Source: an uncultured Collinsella sp. (GTDB lineage: Bacteria > Actinomycetota > Coriobacteriia > Coriobacteriales > Coriobacteriaceae). From it: DNA of 60,436 nucleotides. Shown one piece after another: positions 25,879 through 36,117 of this stretch. Below the pieces are notes generated by a model. The model did no database searches. It had not been told where the DNA came from and was given only the letters and a program-made list of their open reading frames with translations. Positions within the stretch are counted from its first letter, which is position 1; every line of letters starts with the position of its first letter. The stretch covers positions 1 to 60,436 of the forward strand of contig CABUNJ010000014.1 in assembly GCA_902492935.1 (NCBI GenBank), in the 5' to 3' direction. The translations under genes were made by a program, and so were the position numbers.

Positions 25879-26400
25879 ATGGAGACCATCGAAGCGCTCA
25901 TCCACCGCCGCAGCTGCCGTAACTATAGCGATCGCCCCGTCGAGGCCGAGAAGCTCGCACGCATTATCGAGGCAGGCCAGTACGCGCCCAGCGGCATGGG
26001 GCGCCAGCCGGTGACGTTTGTCGCCGTTACCGACCCCGCGACCGTCGAGCGCCTCTCGCAGCTCAACGCCCAGGTTATGGGCAGCGATGGCGATCCCTTC
26101 TACGGGGCCAAGACCGTTGTGGTGGTGCTGGTCGACCGCAGCGTGCCCACGCATCTGGAAGACGGCTCGCTTGCCATGGGCAACCTGCTCAATGCTGCCT
26201 ATGCGCTGGGTGTCGATTCGTGCTGGATTCATCGCGCACACGAGGTCTTCGACTCGCCCGAAGGCCTGGAGCTGCTGGCCAGCTGGGGTCTGCCCGCCGA
26301 CGGAAGCCTACGCGGCGTCGGTCACTGCGTTCTGGGCTATGCCGAGGGCACGCTCCCCGAGGCCAAGCCGCGCCGCGACAACGTGGTGTATGTAAAGTAA
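25879..26400 (+). CDS. Nitroreductase-family protein
   Basis: 173 aa, expected to bind FMN and reduce small substrates with NAD(P)H. The N-terminal IHRRSCRNYSDRPV motif, the YAPSGMGRQP substrate/FMN region and the C-terminal GYAEGTLPEAKPR motif match the family. Compared with typical 200-220 aa members it is short in the middle. The start has AGGAG six bases upstream. It stands alone with a palindromic terminator. Confidence 0.88.
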   Translation: METIEALIHRRSCRNYSDRPVEAEKLARIIEAGQYAPSGMGRQPVTFVAVTDPATVERLSQLNAQVMGSDGDPFYGAKTVVVVLVDRSVPTHLEDGSLAMGNLLNAAYALGVDSCWIHRAHEVFDSPEGLELLASWGLPADGSLRGVGHCVLGYAEGTLPEAKPRRDNVVYVK

Positions 26401-26405
26401 TTAGT

Positions 26406-26429
26406 TCCGCCGTTCTAACGAACGGCGGA
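26406..26429. terminator. Bidirectional terminator
   Basis: TCCGCCGTT and complement around CTAACG between the nitroreductase and the convergent membrane-protein gene. The T-run is weak. Confidence 0.6.
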
Positions 26430-26440
26430 CCGCTCGCAAC

Positions 26441-27016
26441 TTATCTTGCCGATGGAGTTGTCGTCGTTTCGTTCGTGTGAGCCTTTTCGGCGCCGTCGTC
26501 TTGTTCGTCCTCGTCCTTTTGCGCATCGGCAATGGTGGAGGCCGCCGCAACGATACCGCGCTGTGGCGCGACGCCCGTCTGGGTCTGAACGCCCTCGACA
26601 ACTTCTGTGCCTGCATGCGCGAGCTCGGGCGACTTAAACATTGCGTCCAGATTGGCCCCGCCGCCGGCGTAACCAAGCGCCGCGAGCGCGATGACAATCA
26701 CTGCAACAACGACCGCAATCGGAACATAGCGATGCCAGCCTGCGGGATTGAGGCCGCTACGGCGAGCAGCGCCACGGCTAATGTAGCCGAGCGTTCCATC
26801 GTGCTTGAGCTTTGACCCCACCACGCGTTTACGGCCCCACAGCGACGATTCGGCCTGCATGGCCAAGCGGGCGCTTGTCGAAGGATAGCCATATTTTGTG
26901 CGCCTGAACGAGCCATCGAACCCCGAGGCGCTTTTGCCCCACGTCCGCGAAGTCGTGCGACGGTTGGCCGGCGCCGCGGGCTTTCGAGCCCGATTTGTTT
27001 TTGAAGTCTCCGCCAT
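26441..27016 (-). CDS. Single-pass membrane protein of unknown function
   Basis: 191 aa. About 95 mostly basic, polar residues come first (Arg/Lys/Ser/Thr-rich), then one membrane helix (VPIAVVVAVIVIALAALGYA), then an acidic outer tail rich in Glu, Asp and Thr. The positive N-terminus predicts N-in/C-out topology. No catalytic motif or named domain is seen. The start at 27016 gives a clear coding frame; its ribosome site is only a G-rich stretch. Confidence 0.7.
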   Translation of the reverse strand: MAETSKTNRARKPAAPANRRTTSRTWGKSASGFDGSFRRTKYGYPSTSARLAMQAESSLWGRKRVVGSKLKHDGTLGYISRGAARRSGLNPAGWHRYVPIAVVVAVIVIALAALGYAGGGANLDAMFKSPELAHAGTEVVEGVQTQTGVAPQRGIVAAASTIADAQKDEDEQDDGAEKAHTNETTTTPSAR

Positions 27017-27100
27017 ACGCCCCCGCACGCCGTAACAGAATCGAAACAATGCTGCTTTGGACTGTAGCACACGTACCGCACGCGGTCACGGGCACCTCGC

Positions 27101-28318
27101 TTAACGGTCGTCGTCCTTCAGCAGGCGCCACAAGGTCGTACGGCTTATGCCTAGCACTTCGGCAGCGCGGGTCCTGTTACCGTGAAGGTGGCCTACGACT
27201 AGCCGTGCGATATCTCGCTCGATATCGGCCAGTGGGCGCAAGATATACAGATCGCTATCGAGCGTCGGGGCACCAAAGGTCGCGGTCTTGATAACGTCCT
27301 CCTGGGCGAGTACCTCCTCCGCCACCGCCCGCTCGGCCGTGCCCGTCCCCACTAATATATAAAGTCGCTCCGAAACCTCGCGCAGCTGTAGATAGTTACG
27401 GGGCCATCGATAGGCATCGAGTGTCTTTGTCGCCGCGGACGACAAGGCAGGTGTTGCCGTCTCAAACATATCTGCCAGATACTCCAGATAGCACGCAACC
27501 TTTTCCGACGCGCCGCCCTGCTCGGCAATCGCCGGCGCCACACTCACCGCACAGGCCAGACGCTCGGTCACAAAGGCAGCCTGGTCGCTTTCGCCGCCGC
27601 CCGGCATATCGTTTGCCGTCAACACCACATGGCAACGCGTTGCGAGCGCCGTGTCGATCATTGCGGACACAAGCTCGCGCAGGCGCTGGGGCCCAACTGC
27701 ATGCCAGCCGCCCATGCAAAGTGTCAACCCCGTTTGGAATAGCGGCGATTCGGAACTTTTGAGCAGATGGCGCCAGCCGCGATCCGTAAGCTCATCGAGC
27801 GCAACGGACACAAAGGGCTGATCGGCATAGGGTCCATCTAGGTACAGGCGTTTTGCGATCTGATCCTGCCCCGCGCCCAGCTCGCCCTCGAGCATAAGGG
27901 GTACTCCGCGCGCGTAGCTCTCCCGTACGGGGGCAGCGACCGCCGCCGCGCCTTCGACGATGCCGTACGTGCTCGACTCGTAACGAGCCTCGAGTTCGTC
28001 GGCGTTGAGCCACTCGATGCCCGCATGCGCCACGGCGGCGCGCACCTCATGCGCCACGACCACCCAAAGCGCCCCGTACTCCTTGGCCGTCGGGCGCACC
28101 GTCAAGCTCAACCGCATACCCTCGTGGCCCATCACCAGGCGCGCTCCATCGCCCACGCGAGCGAGACGCTTGGAAACAAAGGCGGCGACATCCTGCTCGA
28201 GCGCAGCGTCACTCATAGTCGAGATTACAACGCCACCGCGCTCGTCGATTGCCAGCGCCGATGTTCCGGCCGCGGACAATGCCTCGATCAGAATCTGCAG
28301 CTTGACATCGCTGTCCAT
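27101..28318 (-). CDS. Degenerate sigma-54-activator-like regulator with Fis-type HTH
   Basis: 405 aa. The C-terminal 40 residues form a Fis/NtrC-type HTH (HGNRTRAAEVLGISRTTLWR). The middle resembles the AAA+ activator core but is degraded: the Walker A position reads EGELGAGQDQ, lacking the GxGK lysine. No GAFTGA loop for sigma-54 contact is visible. ATP hydrolysis and sigma-54 activation are therefore unlikely, and the protein may act as a simple DNA-binding regulator. The N-terminal 150 residues are an unassigned sensor-like region. It lies downstream of the YeiH-type exporter gene on the same strand and may regulate it. Confidence 0.78.
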   Translation of the reverse strand: MDSDVKLQILIEALSAAGTSALAIDERGGVVISTMSDAALEQDVAAFVSKRLARVGDGARLVMGHEGMRLSLTVRPTAKEYGALWVVVAHEVRAAVAHAGIEWLNADELEARYESSTYGIVEGAAAVAAPVRESYARGVPLMLEGELGAGQDQIAKRLYLDGPYADQPFVSVALDELTDRGWRHLLKSSESPLFQTGLTLCMGGWHAVGPQRLRELVSAMIDTALATRCHVVLTANDMPGGGESDQAAFVTERLACAVSVAPAIAEQGGASEKVACYLEYLADMFETATPALSSAATKTLDAYRWPRNYLQLREVSERLYILVGTGTAERAVAEEVLAQEDVIKTATFGAPTLDSDLYILRPLADIERDIARLVVGHLHGNRTRAAEVLGISRTTLWRLLKDDDR

Positions 28319-28442
28319 GGTTCGTCCCGTCTCCAGCCACAACCCTTATCTGTGGCCTGGCATCTCAAGTGTTTCAAAATTGAACGATAATGTTCACCAA
28401 ACACTATAGGGCCTGCGGCGCCTTCTTGCGAATATATGAATT

Positions 28443-28531
28443 GCCCCGCATCGCCATCCTGGCGGGGCGATAAGAGCTCTTCGGGACCTATCAACCTGCG
28501 GACAAGCCATACCCGCAAGAGCTCCTATCGC
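28443..28531 (-). terminator. Hairpins between the exporter and the regulator
   Basis: GCCCCGC/GCGGGGC (28443-28449 and 28462-28468) is followed by an inverted repeat of CGATAAGAGCTCTT (28468-28481, with its complement ending at 28531). They probably end the exporter transcript. The palindrome TGAACgataatGTTCA at 28381 lies closer to the regulator gene. Confidence 0.5.
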
Positions 28532-28583
28532 TCCACCGTGAGAATGCGCTCACCAGCAACCAGTACACAAATAAGCTACTTCT

Positions 28584-29618
28584 CTACCAGATTCCCAGCA
28601 CGTGCTGCATTCCTAAACTCATGCACGCAATGCCAATCCAGCAGCAAAAGCCCAATGCGATGGGTTTGCCACCCTTTTTGACCAGCTCGACGATATCGGT
28701 ATTAAAACCAATAGCCGCCATGGCCATCACAATAAAGAACTTCGACAGCTCCTTGATGGGCGCCGTAAAGGACGCGGGAAGCTGAAGCACCGTGGTGATT
28801 ACGCTCGCCAACACAAAGAACAGCACAAACATGGGAAACGCGCGTTTAAACGAGAACGTGCTTTTGGCATCGCCTCCGGCCTTGCGTGCCAGATGCATCT
28901 GCCAGCACGCGAGGACCAACGTGATGGGAATGATGGCCAGCGTCCTGGTGAGCTTGACCACCGTGGCGCTCTCGAGCACATTAGCGCCGGGATGCATGCT
29001 GTCCCAAGCGCTCGCCGCAGCCGTTACGGACGAGGTGTCGTTGATGGCGGTGCCGGCAAACAGGCCAAAGCCCTCGTTAGTCAACCCGAGCATGCCGCCG
29101 AGCGTCGGAAACACGAGCGCCGCGATAACGTTAAACAGGAAGATGACCGAAATAGCCTGGGCAATCTCGCGATCGTCGGCATCGATGACGGGTGCGGTCG
29201 CGGCGATGGCAGAACCGCCGCAAATCGACGAACCCACACCCACAAGCGTCGCGATCTTGCTCGGCACGTTCATGACGCGGCAGAGCACGAAGGCGATGAC
29301 AAGCGAGGTCGAGATCGTCGCCATGATAATCGGCAGCGACTGGGCGCCCTTGGACAGAATCTGGGAGAGGTTCATGCCAATGCCAAGCAGGATAACTGCG
29401 TACTGCAAGACTTTTTTGGACGTATAGGTGACGCCGGCGGCGAGCTGTTCGCGACGATTCTTGGGAAAGACGAGCGCCAGGACCATGCCAAAGAGGATGG
29501 CAAATACCGGCCCGCCGACCACCTCAATTTGTTTGCCGAGCAACGTCGCGGGGATAGCGATGATCAGGCAGAACAAGACGCCCTTCCAGCGCTCGCGTAC
29601 GATATTCGCCAGTTGCAT
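28584..29618 (-). CDS. YeiH-family (UPF0324 / PSE) putative sulfate or sulfonate exporter
   Basis: 344 aa membrane protein with about ten hydrophobic segments. Conserved stretches include VGVGSSICGGSAIAATAPVI, the LFAGTAINDTSSVTAA motif and a start in MQLANIVRERWKG. The family is called putative sulfate exporter from homology; the substrate is not established for most members. AAGGAAT precedes the ATG at 29618. Divergent from a GntR regulator and upstream of the degenerate AAA+ regulator. Confidence 0.88.
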   Translation of the reverse strand: MQLANIVRERWKGVLFCLIIAIPATLLGKQIEVVGGPVFAILFGMVLALVFPKNRREQLAAGVTYTSKKVLQYAVILLGIGMNLSQILSKGAQSLPIIMATISTSLVIAFVLCRVMNVPSKIATLVGVGSSICGGSAIAATAPVIDADDREIAQAISVIFLFNVIAALVFPTLGGMLGLTNEGFGLFAGTAINDTSSVTAAASAWDSMHPGANVLESATVVKLTRTLAIIPITLVLACWQMHLARKAGGDAKSTFSFKRAFPMFVLFFVLASVITTVLQLPASFTAPIKELSKFFIVMAMAAIGFNTDIVELVKKGGKPIALGFCCWIGIACMSLGMQHVLGIW

Positions 29619-29781
29619 ATGGGATTCCTTCTTTCTATTTCACGTTTGCGACGGCTTATGATACGGCAACATTGAGCACAGCCTTGCGCAAACACAGACT
29701 AAGATGCCGCAATAGTTCTCAGACACCAGCCGAATTACCCACCGCGGAAAGCTGATTCGCGGCATAATTAACAACTAACAT

Positions 29782-30513
29782 ATGAGTGTGATAGAACAGT
29801 TGCGAGGCGCTATGGAAGAATCGATGCACGTTGGCGAGCAGGAAACGAGCCTACAGGACCAGTCCTACCACACCATTCGACGCAAAATCGTCTACCTGGA
29901 CTACAAGCCGGGCGAAAAGCTGGGCGTCAAGCAGCTTTGCGACGACCTGGATATGGGGCGCACCCCTGTGCGCGAGGCACTGGTGCGTCTGGCGCAAGAG
30001 GGCCTGGTGCGCACCGTGCCCCAAAGCGGCACCTATGTTTCGCCCATCAACCTCACCCTTGCCGAAAGCGCCTGCTATATTCGCGAACACCTGGAAAAGC
30101 AGGTGATCGTGGAGTGCTGCGCGCGCGCCACGTCGGCAGGCATCGAGCAGCTCGATCGGGCCATCGCGCTGCAGGAAAAGGCCATGACCGAAGAGGATCG
30201 CATCGGATTCTTTTTAAGCGACAACCTCATGCACCGCATGATCTTTAGCATCGCGTGCCGCAGCACCGTGTGGTCATGGCTCGAAGAGACCAATGCCGAC
30301 CTGGAGCGCTTCCGCTGGCTGCGTGCCGCCACGCAGACGCTCGACAATCAGGAGACTGTTAACGAGCACAAGCAAATCCGCCGCGCCATCGCCGGTCGCG
30401 ATCCTATCGAGGCGAGCTTTTTGGTCAGCAAGCACTTGCATATGATGTTCCGCAACCAGACCGAGGTCCTGGACCAATATCCCGAGTACTTCGAGACCAG
30501 CAAGCTCCGCTAA
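29782..30513 (+). CDS. GntR-family regulator with FCD-type ligand domain
   Basis: 243 aa. The N-terminal winged helix reads LCDDLDMGRTPVREALVRLA with a wing GLVRTVPQSGTYVS, typical of GntR. A C-terminal all-helical FCD-like domain includes the metal-site His in the NLMHRMIF and NEHKQIRRA regions, which in the family binds small acids. The start at 29782 is the first ATG; 29812 with GAGG four bases upstream is an alternative. It is divergent from the YeiH gene and may control it. Confidence 0.87.
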   Translation: MSVIEQLRGAMEESMHVGEQETSLQDQSYHTIRRKIVYLDYKPGEKLGVKQLCDDLDMGRTPVREALVRLAQEGLVRTVPQSGTYVSPINLTLAESACYIREHLEKQVIVECCARATSAGIEQLDRAIALQEKAMTEEDRIGFFLSDNLMHRMIFSIACRSTVWSWLEETNADLERFRWLRAATQTLDNQETVNEHKQIRRAIAGRDPIEASFLVSKHLHMMFRNQTEVLDQYPEYFETSKLR

Positions 30514-30566
30514 CCTGCCAAAAAGGGACAGGTTTATTTTGGCAGGTTTTATCTGGGCAAATGCAA
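30512..30566 (+). repeat. GGGAC-type repeat, copy 1 of a 53-bp form
   Basis: AACCTGCCAAAA / TTTTGGCAGGTT stem around AGGGACAGGTTTA, then the tail TTTTATCTGGGCAAATGC. The same unit recurs at 36118 and inverted at 32901. It overlaps the stop codon of the GntR gene. Confidence 0.9.
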
Positions 30567-30567
30567 C

Positions 30568-30602
30568 AAGGCCCGGCTCCGCCGCAACGGAGCTGGGCCT
30601 TA
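30568..30602. terminator. Bidirectional terminator between gntR and glmS
   Basis: AAGGCCCGGCTCCG and its complement with one G-T mismatch around a 6-base loop. Confidence 0.75.
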
Positions 30603-30625
30603 GTTGTTGGGATGACGGAACTCGA

Positions 30626-32473
<1,848 letters not shown>

Positions 32474-32582
32474 AGGATAAATCCCTTCGTCCGCGTGACT
32501 GCAAAACGTCCACGCACATGGGGCGCTGAGACGTATAACGTTCGAGTATTGTACTCACGCAAACGCAAGCTGATATACCAGA

Positions 32583-32608
32583 AGTGGTATCTCAACTTGG
32601 ATACCACT
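32583..32608. promoter_or_regulatory. Palindrome upstream of glmS
   Basis: AGTGGTAT-N10-ATACCACT, overlapped by ATACCA-gaag-TGGTAT just before it (32575-32590), gives three matching half-sites 110 bases from the glmS start. This resembles a site for a GntR-type regulator; the protein is unknown. Confidence 0.45.
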
Positions 32609-32624
32609 CGATACACACACCCCA

Positions 32625-32657
32625 CCACCACAAAGGGGACAGGAACCTTCGTGGTGG
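32625..32657. repeat. GGGAC-type palindrome, CCACCAC form
   Basis: CCACCACAAAGG and CCTTCGTGGTGG around GGACAGGAA. First of five hairpins lying one after another in the 546-bp gap between glmS and lacI. Confidence 0.8.
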
Positions 32658-32692
32658 TCTGGACCGGGGCGGCGCTCTGTCCCAACGAAAGA

Positions 32693-32829
32693 TCTCGATC
32701 TGTAACATCTGGGGCTCCGGAAGCCGCCTTAGTGTTACAGATCGAGACATTACGGTTCGGCCCCTGCACTATGTCTCGATCTGTAACAGATAGAGCCGGT
32801 TTTGCCGTCCAGATGTTACAGATCGAGAC
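32693..32829. repeat. Twin hairpins with identical arms
   Basis: Two successive stem-loops have the same arms: TCTCGATCTGTAACA at 32693 with TGTTACAGATCGAGA at 32733, then GTCTCGATCTGTAACA at 32773 with its complement at 32814. The loops (25 bases each) differ. Four copies of one 15-16-base word alternating in orientation suggest a duplicated mobile or regulatory unit. Confidence 0.85.
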
Positions 32830-32853
32830 AATTGAAGGCCCGGGCAGCTCAAA

Positions 32854-32886
32854 CCACCACAAAGGCACCTGCCCCCTTCGTGGTGG
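32854..32886. repeat. Second copy of the CCACCAC palindrome
   Basis: CCACCACAAAGG / CCTTCGTGGTGG again, with a 9-base loop differing from the copy at 32625. The two copies bracket the twin hairpins. Confidence 0.8.
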
Positions 32887-32900
32887 TCGCGCTGGCAACG

Positions 32901-32956
32901 GCGTTTCCCCAGATAAAACCTGCCGAAATAAACCTGTCCCTAATTGGCAGGTTTTA
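32901..32956 (-). repeat. GGGAC-type repeat, copy 2 of the 53-bp form, inverted
   Basis: The reverse complement of the unit at 36118: tail TTTTATCTGGGGAAACGC identical, stem GGCAGG/CCTGCC with AGGGACAGGTTTA in the middle and two or three changes. Confidence 0.9.
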
Positions 32957-33019
32957 ACACCTCGGGGGCGGGCGATGCTACAATCTGGCTTGTACTTGAA
33001 ACGCATCAAAGGGGCCGCT

Positions 33020-34132
33020 ATGGCAAAGGTTAAAATCAGCGACGTCGCGCGCGAAGCCGGGGTTTCGTTGGGCACGGTTTCCAACGCACTCAACCATCCC
33101 GAAAAGTTGCGCCCCGAGACCCTCAAGCTCATTAACGAAACCATCAATCGACTGGGCTACCTGCCCAACCAAAGCGCTCGTCAGCTTGCGGGCGGCGCCA
33201 CCAAGTCCTTTGGCCTAGTGCTCCCCCGTCTCGATCACGGCTTCTCGCTCCAAATCGCCAGCGGCGCCCACAACGAGGCCCGCAAGCACGGCTACGACCT
33301 GCTCATCGCCAACGCCGATAACGACAATATTCTCGAGGACCATTACCTGCGCTACTTTATGGGCACTCAGATGTCCGGCGTCATGGTTCAGCCCATGGCA
33401 TCCCCCGACTGGCACCCCGCCATGACCAAGATGCCCGTGCCAATCGTCCATCTGGACATCCATTGCTCCGAGCCCGGTTACTACGTAGCGGCCGACAACG
33501 AGGCCCAGGGTCGCATCATTGCCGAACTCGCCATCGCCCGTGGCGCGCACCATATTGTCGTCGTTGGCCGAGCAGCATTTATGCAACTCACCCTGCGCGT
33601 CCTTGGCATTCATAAGGCGCTCGCCCTACATCCCGACATCAAAATCGAAGTCATTGACGCCGGCGAGTGGAACGCGGCGGCCGACGGCTATGGTATCGGC
33701 AACCAAATCGCCGAGCGTCCCGCCGACGAACGTCCCGATTTTGTCGTCGGTCTAACCGACGTGCTGGCCTCGGGCGTCGTTTCGGCACTGGTCGACAAGG
33801 GCATCTCTGTCCCCGGGCAAGTACGCATAGCGGGCTGCGATGGCAACCCACTCGCTTGGAGCGGATCGGTCCCGCTCACTACGGTAGCGCCCCCGGGCTA
33901 CGAGATTGGCCGCAAGGGTGTCCAACTGCTCATGGAGCAAATCGAGAACAAGGCCCCGGCAAAGACCAAGCATATCCGCGTCGGCTCTGCAGCGCGCACC
34001 GTCACCGCAGGCACCGCCGCCGAGGATATCAACCGCCAAGAACTGGTACGTCCGTTCCTACTGGAGCGCGCCAGCACCCAGGCAAGCACCCAGACTGACG
34101 CCACGGCCATCAACCTCGGCGCGTATCTATAG
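33020..34132 (+). CDS. LacI-family transcriptional regulator
   Basis: 370 aa. The N-terminal LacI HTH reads KISDVAREAGVSLGTVSNAL with hinge helix QSARQLAGG. A periplasmic-binding-like sensor domain follows; C-terminal PPGYEIGRKGVQLLM is a family motif. The start at 33020 is chosen because the HTH begins at once and AAAGGGG lies five bases before it; the frame stays open upstream but that is the back of glmS. Its sugar and targets are unknown; no sugar operon is adjacent. Confidence 0.9.
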   Translation: MAKVKISDVAREAGVSLGTVSNALNHPEKLRPETLKLINETINRLGYLPNQSARQLAGGATKSFGLVLPRLDHGFSLQIASGAHNEARKHGYDLLIANADNDNILEDHYLRYFMGTQMSGVMVQPMASPDWHPAMTKMPVPIVHLDIHCSEPGYYVAADNEAQGRIIAELAIARGAHHIVVVGRAAFMQLTLRVLGIHKALALHPDIKIEVIDAGEWNAAADGYGIGNQIAERPADERPDFVVGLTDVLASGVVSALVDKGISVPGQVRIAGCDGNPLAWSGSVPLTTVAPPGYEIGRKGVQLLMEQIENKAPAKTKHIRVGSAARTVTAGTAAEDINRQELVRPFLLERASTQASTQTDATAINLGAYL

Positions 34133-34161
34133 CACGCCCGCAAGTATGCTAAGTCGCCGCT

Positions 34162-34201
34162 TAAGCAAAAGGGCCCGACCATTGCCGGGCCCTTTTGCTT
34201 A
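34162..34201 (+). terminator. Terminator of lacI
   Basis: TAAGCAAAAGGGCCCG and its complement around an 8-base loop, containing TTTT on both strands, so it can serve the convergent HAD gene too. Confidence 0.9.
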
Positions 34202-34243
34202 AGCGCAAACGTGGGCAATTGCTCGTTTCAGCACCGCAATTGT

Positions 34244-34894
34244 CTAGTGCACGGCCTTGACCGCCGCTGCCAGGTCGAACAACGTATCGAGCACGGCTTC
34301 GCAGCCATCCACCACGTCTTGCGGCAGCGGAACGATATCGGGAACGGCAAAGACATGGCAGCCGGCCGTAATGCCCGAGACGCAGCCGTTGCGCGAATCC
34401 TCGACCACGGCGCACTCCTCGGGGGCAAAGCCCGCGCGCTCGCAGGCAAGCAGGTACATCTCGGGGTTGGGCTTGCCGTGCGCGACGTCCTCGCCACACG
34501 TTACCGTTTCAAACTTGTCAAAGAGGCCGACCATCTTAAGGTTGCGCTCGGCCGTAACGAGGCGCGACGACGTCGCTAGGCCCACGTGATAGCCCGCAGC
34601 CAGCAGCTCGTCTAGGCACTCGGCGGCGCCGGCCTTAAGCTCCAGATCGGTCTTGACCATCTCGTCGCGAATCTCCTTGTGGCGGGCATAGATCGCCTCG
34701 GCGGTCTCGTGGCTGCCGTAACGCTCCTCGAGAATGCCCATGACATCGACCAGCGTGCGACCGATAAACTGATGGATCAGAGCATCATCAATCGCGACCC
34801 CCAGCTCGGCGGCGCCTGCCTTCCATGCCTTGATGCCCAAACGCTCGGTATCAACCAGCGTTCCGTCCATGTCAAAAATAACAGCCTTGATCAT
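34244..34894 (-). CDS. HAD-superfamily sugar-phosphatase or phosphoglucomutase-like protein
   Basis: 216 aa, subclass IA. The nucleophile motif is DMDGTLVDTE (Asp8 with Asp10), motif II ATSSR, the lysine lies in GKPNPEMY, and the acidic motif III is VVEDSRNG. Such proteins are either beta-phosphoglucomutases or small sugar-phosphate phosphatases; the helical cap does not separate the two by eye. ATG at 34894 follows GAGGGG. The upstream gap to larE contains an AT-rich palindrome (TATATAACGTATATA). Confidence 0.85.
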   Translation of the reverse strand: MIKAVIFDMDGTLVDTERLGIKAWKAGAAELGVAIDDALIHQFIGRTLVDVMGILEERYGSHETAEAIYARHKEIRDEMVKTDLELKAGAAECLDELLAAGYHVGLATSSRLVTAERNLKMVGLFDKFETVTCGEDVAHGKPNPEMYLLACERAGFAPEECAVVEDSRNGCVSGITAGCHVFAVPDIVPLPQDVVDGCEAVLDTLFDLAAAVKAVH

Positions 34895-35061
34895 ATCGAT
34901 CCCCTCGCCGGATTGCATTACTGCCACTCTACCGCACTTTACAAGCTTGTATATAACGTATATAGCATATTGCACTTTCGTTACATAGCTGGAAGTCTTA
35001 TGACAAGCAGCTCGATAGGATTATAGTTTTCGACCGAGTACTCAATGGTAAGGATCGTTTC

Positions 35062-35940
35062 ATGCTTTCAGACACCACTGCACCTGCAGAGGAGCTTCAA
35101 AACAAGCTCGCAGCGCTCGAGCGGCTGCTTTTGGCATACGGACGCGTCGCCATCGGCTTTTCCGGTGGCGTCGACAGCAGCTTTTTGGCCGCGGTCTGCG
35201 CCCGCATCATGCCTGCCGACACGCTCCTCGTTCACCTCACCACGCCGCTCATCGGCACGCCCGAACAGACCTCGTTTGAGCGCTCCGTTGATGGACAAGC
35301 CAATGAGGGGCCGCATTTTAAGCTCCCCGTGCTCAATCTTTCGGTGGATCAGTTGCAGCTCCCCCAAGTAACCTGCAACGATGCCAATCGCTGCTACCAC
35401 TGCAAGCATGCCGGCTTTACCGCCATCGTCAACCACGCCAAGTCGCTCGGCTTTCCCACCGTCATCGATGGTAGCAATGCAAGCGATCGCGGTGACTACC
35501 GCCCTGGCATGCGCGCGGCAAAAGAGCTTGGCGTACGCTCCCCTCTCATGGAGGTCGGCTTTACCAAGGACGAAGAGCGCGAGCTGCTGCGCGCATGGGG
35601 CTATCCCGTTTGGAACCTGCCGGCGGGAGCCTGTCTTGCCACGCGCGTCCCCACGGGCGAGGGGCTTACGCGCGAGAAGGTCGATTTAATCCGCACCTGC
35701 GAGGACTACCTACACGATCTTGACCTGGCGCAGGTTCGCGCGCGCTTGGTCGGCGGCTGTATGCATATCGAAGCCGCTCCCGCAGATGTCGCCAAGCTTG
35801 CCGCCCTCGACGGCACCGCCATCGATGCCGAGGGCAAAACCCCGTTGCCCGCCGCCATCGAGTCCGCGCTGCGCGAGCTGGGCTGCGACCATATCTCCCC
35901 CGAGGTTACCCCCTATATCCACGGCAACATGAATCTTTAG
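35062..35940 (+). CDS. larE: LarE-like ATP-dependent sulfur transferase
   Basis: 292 aa. The PP-loop SGGVDSS (34-40) adenylates the carboxyl of the cofactor precursor in the pathway for the nickel-pincer cofactor of lactate racemase. In LarE of Lactobacillus a cysteine gives up its sulfur; Cys191 in PAGACLATRVP sits in the matching position. NRCYHCKHAGF (Cys111, Cys114) is also conserved in the family. LarA, LarB and LarC are not in the window, so it is an orphan here; another use of the PP-loop chemistry is possible. Confidence 0.87.
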   Translation: MLSDTTAPAEELQNKLAALERLLLAYGRVAIGFSGGVDSSFLAAVCARIMPADTLLVHLTTPLIGTPEQTSFERSVDGQANEGPHFKLPVLNLSVDQLQLPQVTCNDANRCYHCKHAGFTAIVNHAKSLGFPTVIDGSNASDRGDYRPGMRAAKELGVRSPLMEVGFTKDEERELLRAWGYPVWNLPAGACLATRVPTGEGLTREKVDLIRTCEDYLHDLDLAQVRARLVGGCMHIEAAPADVAKLAALDGTAIDAEGKTPLPAAIESALRELGCDHISPEVTPYIHGNMNL

Positions 35941-35967
35941 GTTACGCCGTTTTACAAACGGCGTAAC
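35941..35967 (+). terminator. Terminator of larE
   Basis: GTTACGCCGTTT-tac-AAACGGCGTAAC starts at the base after the stop codon. No T-run follows. The rest of 35941-36247 contains only the repeat and the terminator described next. Confidence 0.7.
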
Positions 35968-36117
35968 TGCTCGGCGCTGCGCGGGCTCCGGGCACGGCAA
36001 TCTGACGTTCAACTTCACGGGCGCGACCAAAAGGTCAGCGCCCGCTTGTTTCACGTCACCTTACCGCATCCAGAGCCCGCTCGCTCGCATATGCTCAACC
36101 TGGACTGCGTTAACTGA

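Noticed and set aside
32474..32625. glmS ribozyme in the glmS leader
   Set aside because: The leader is short, and its main structure is a simple palindrome; the conserved ribozyme core was not found.
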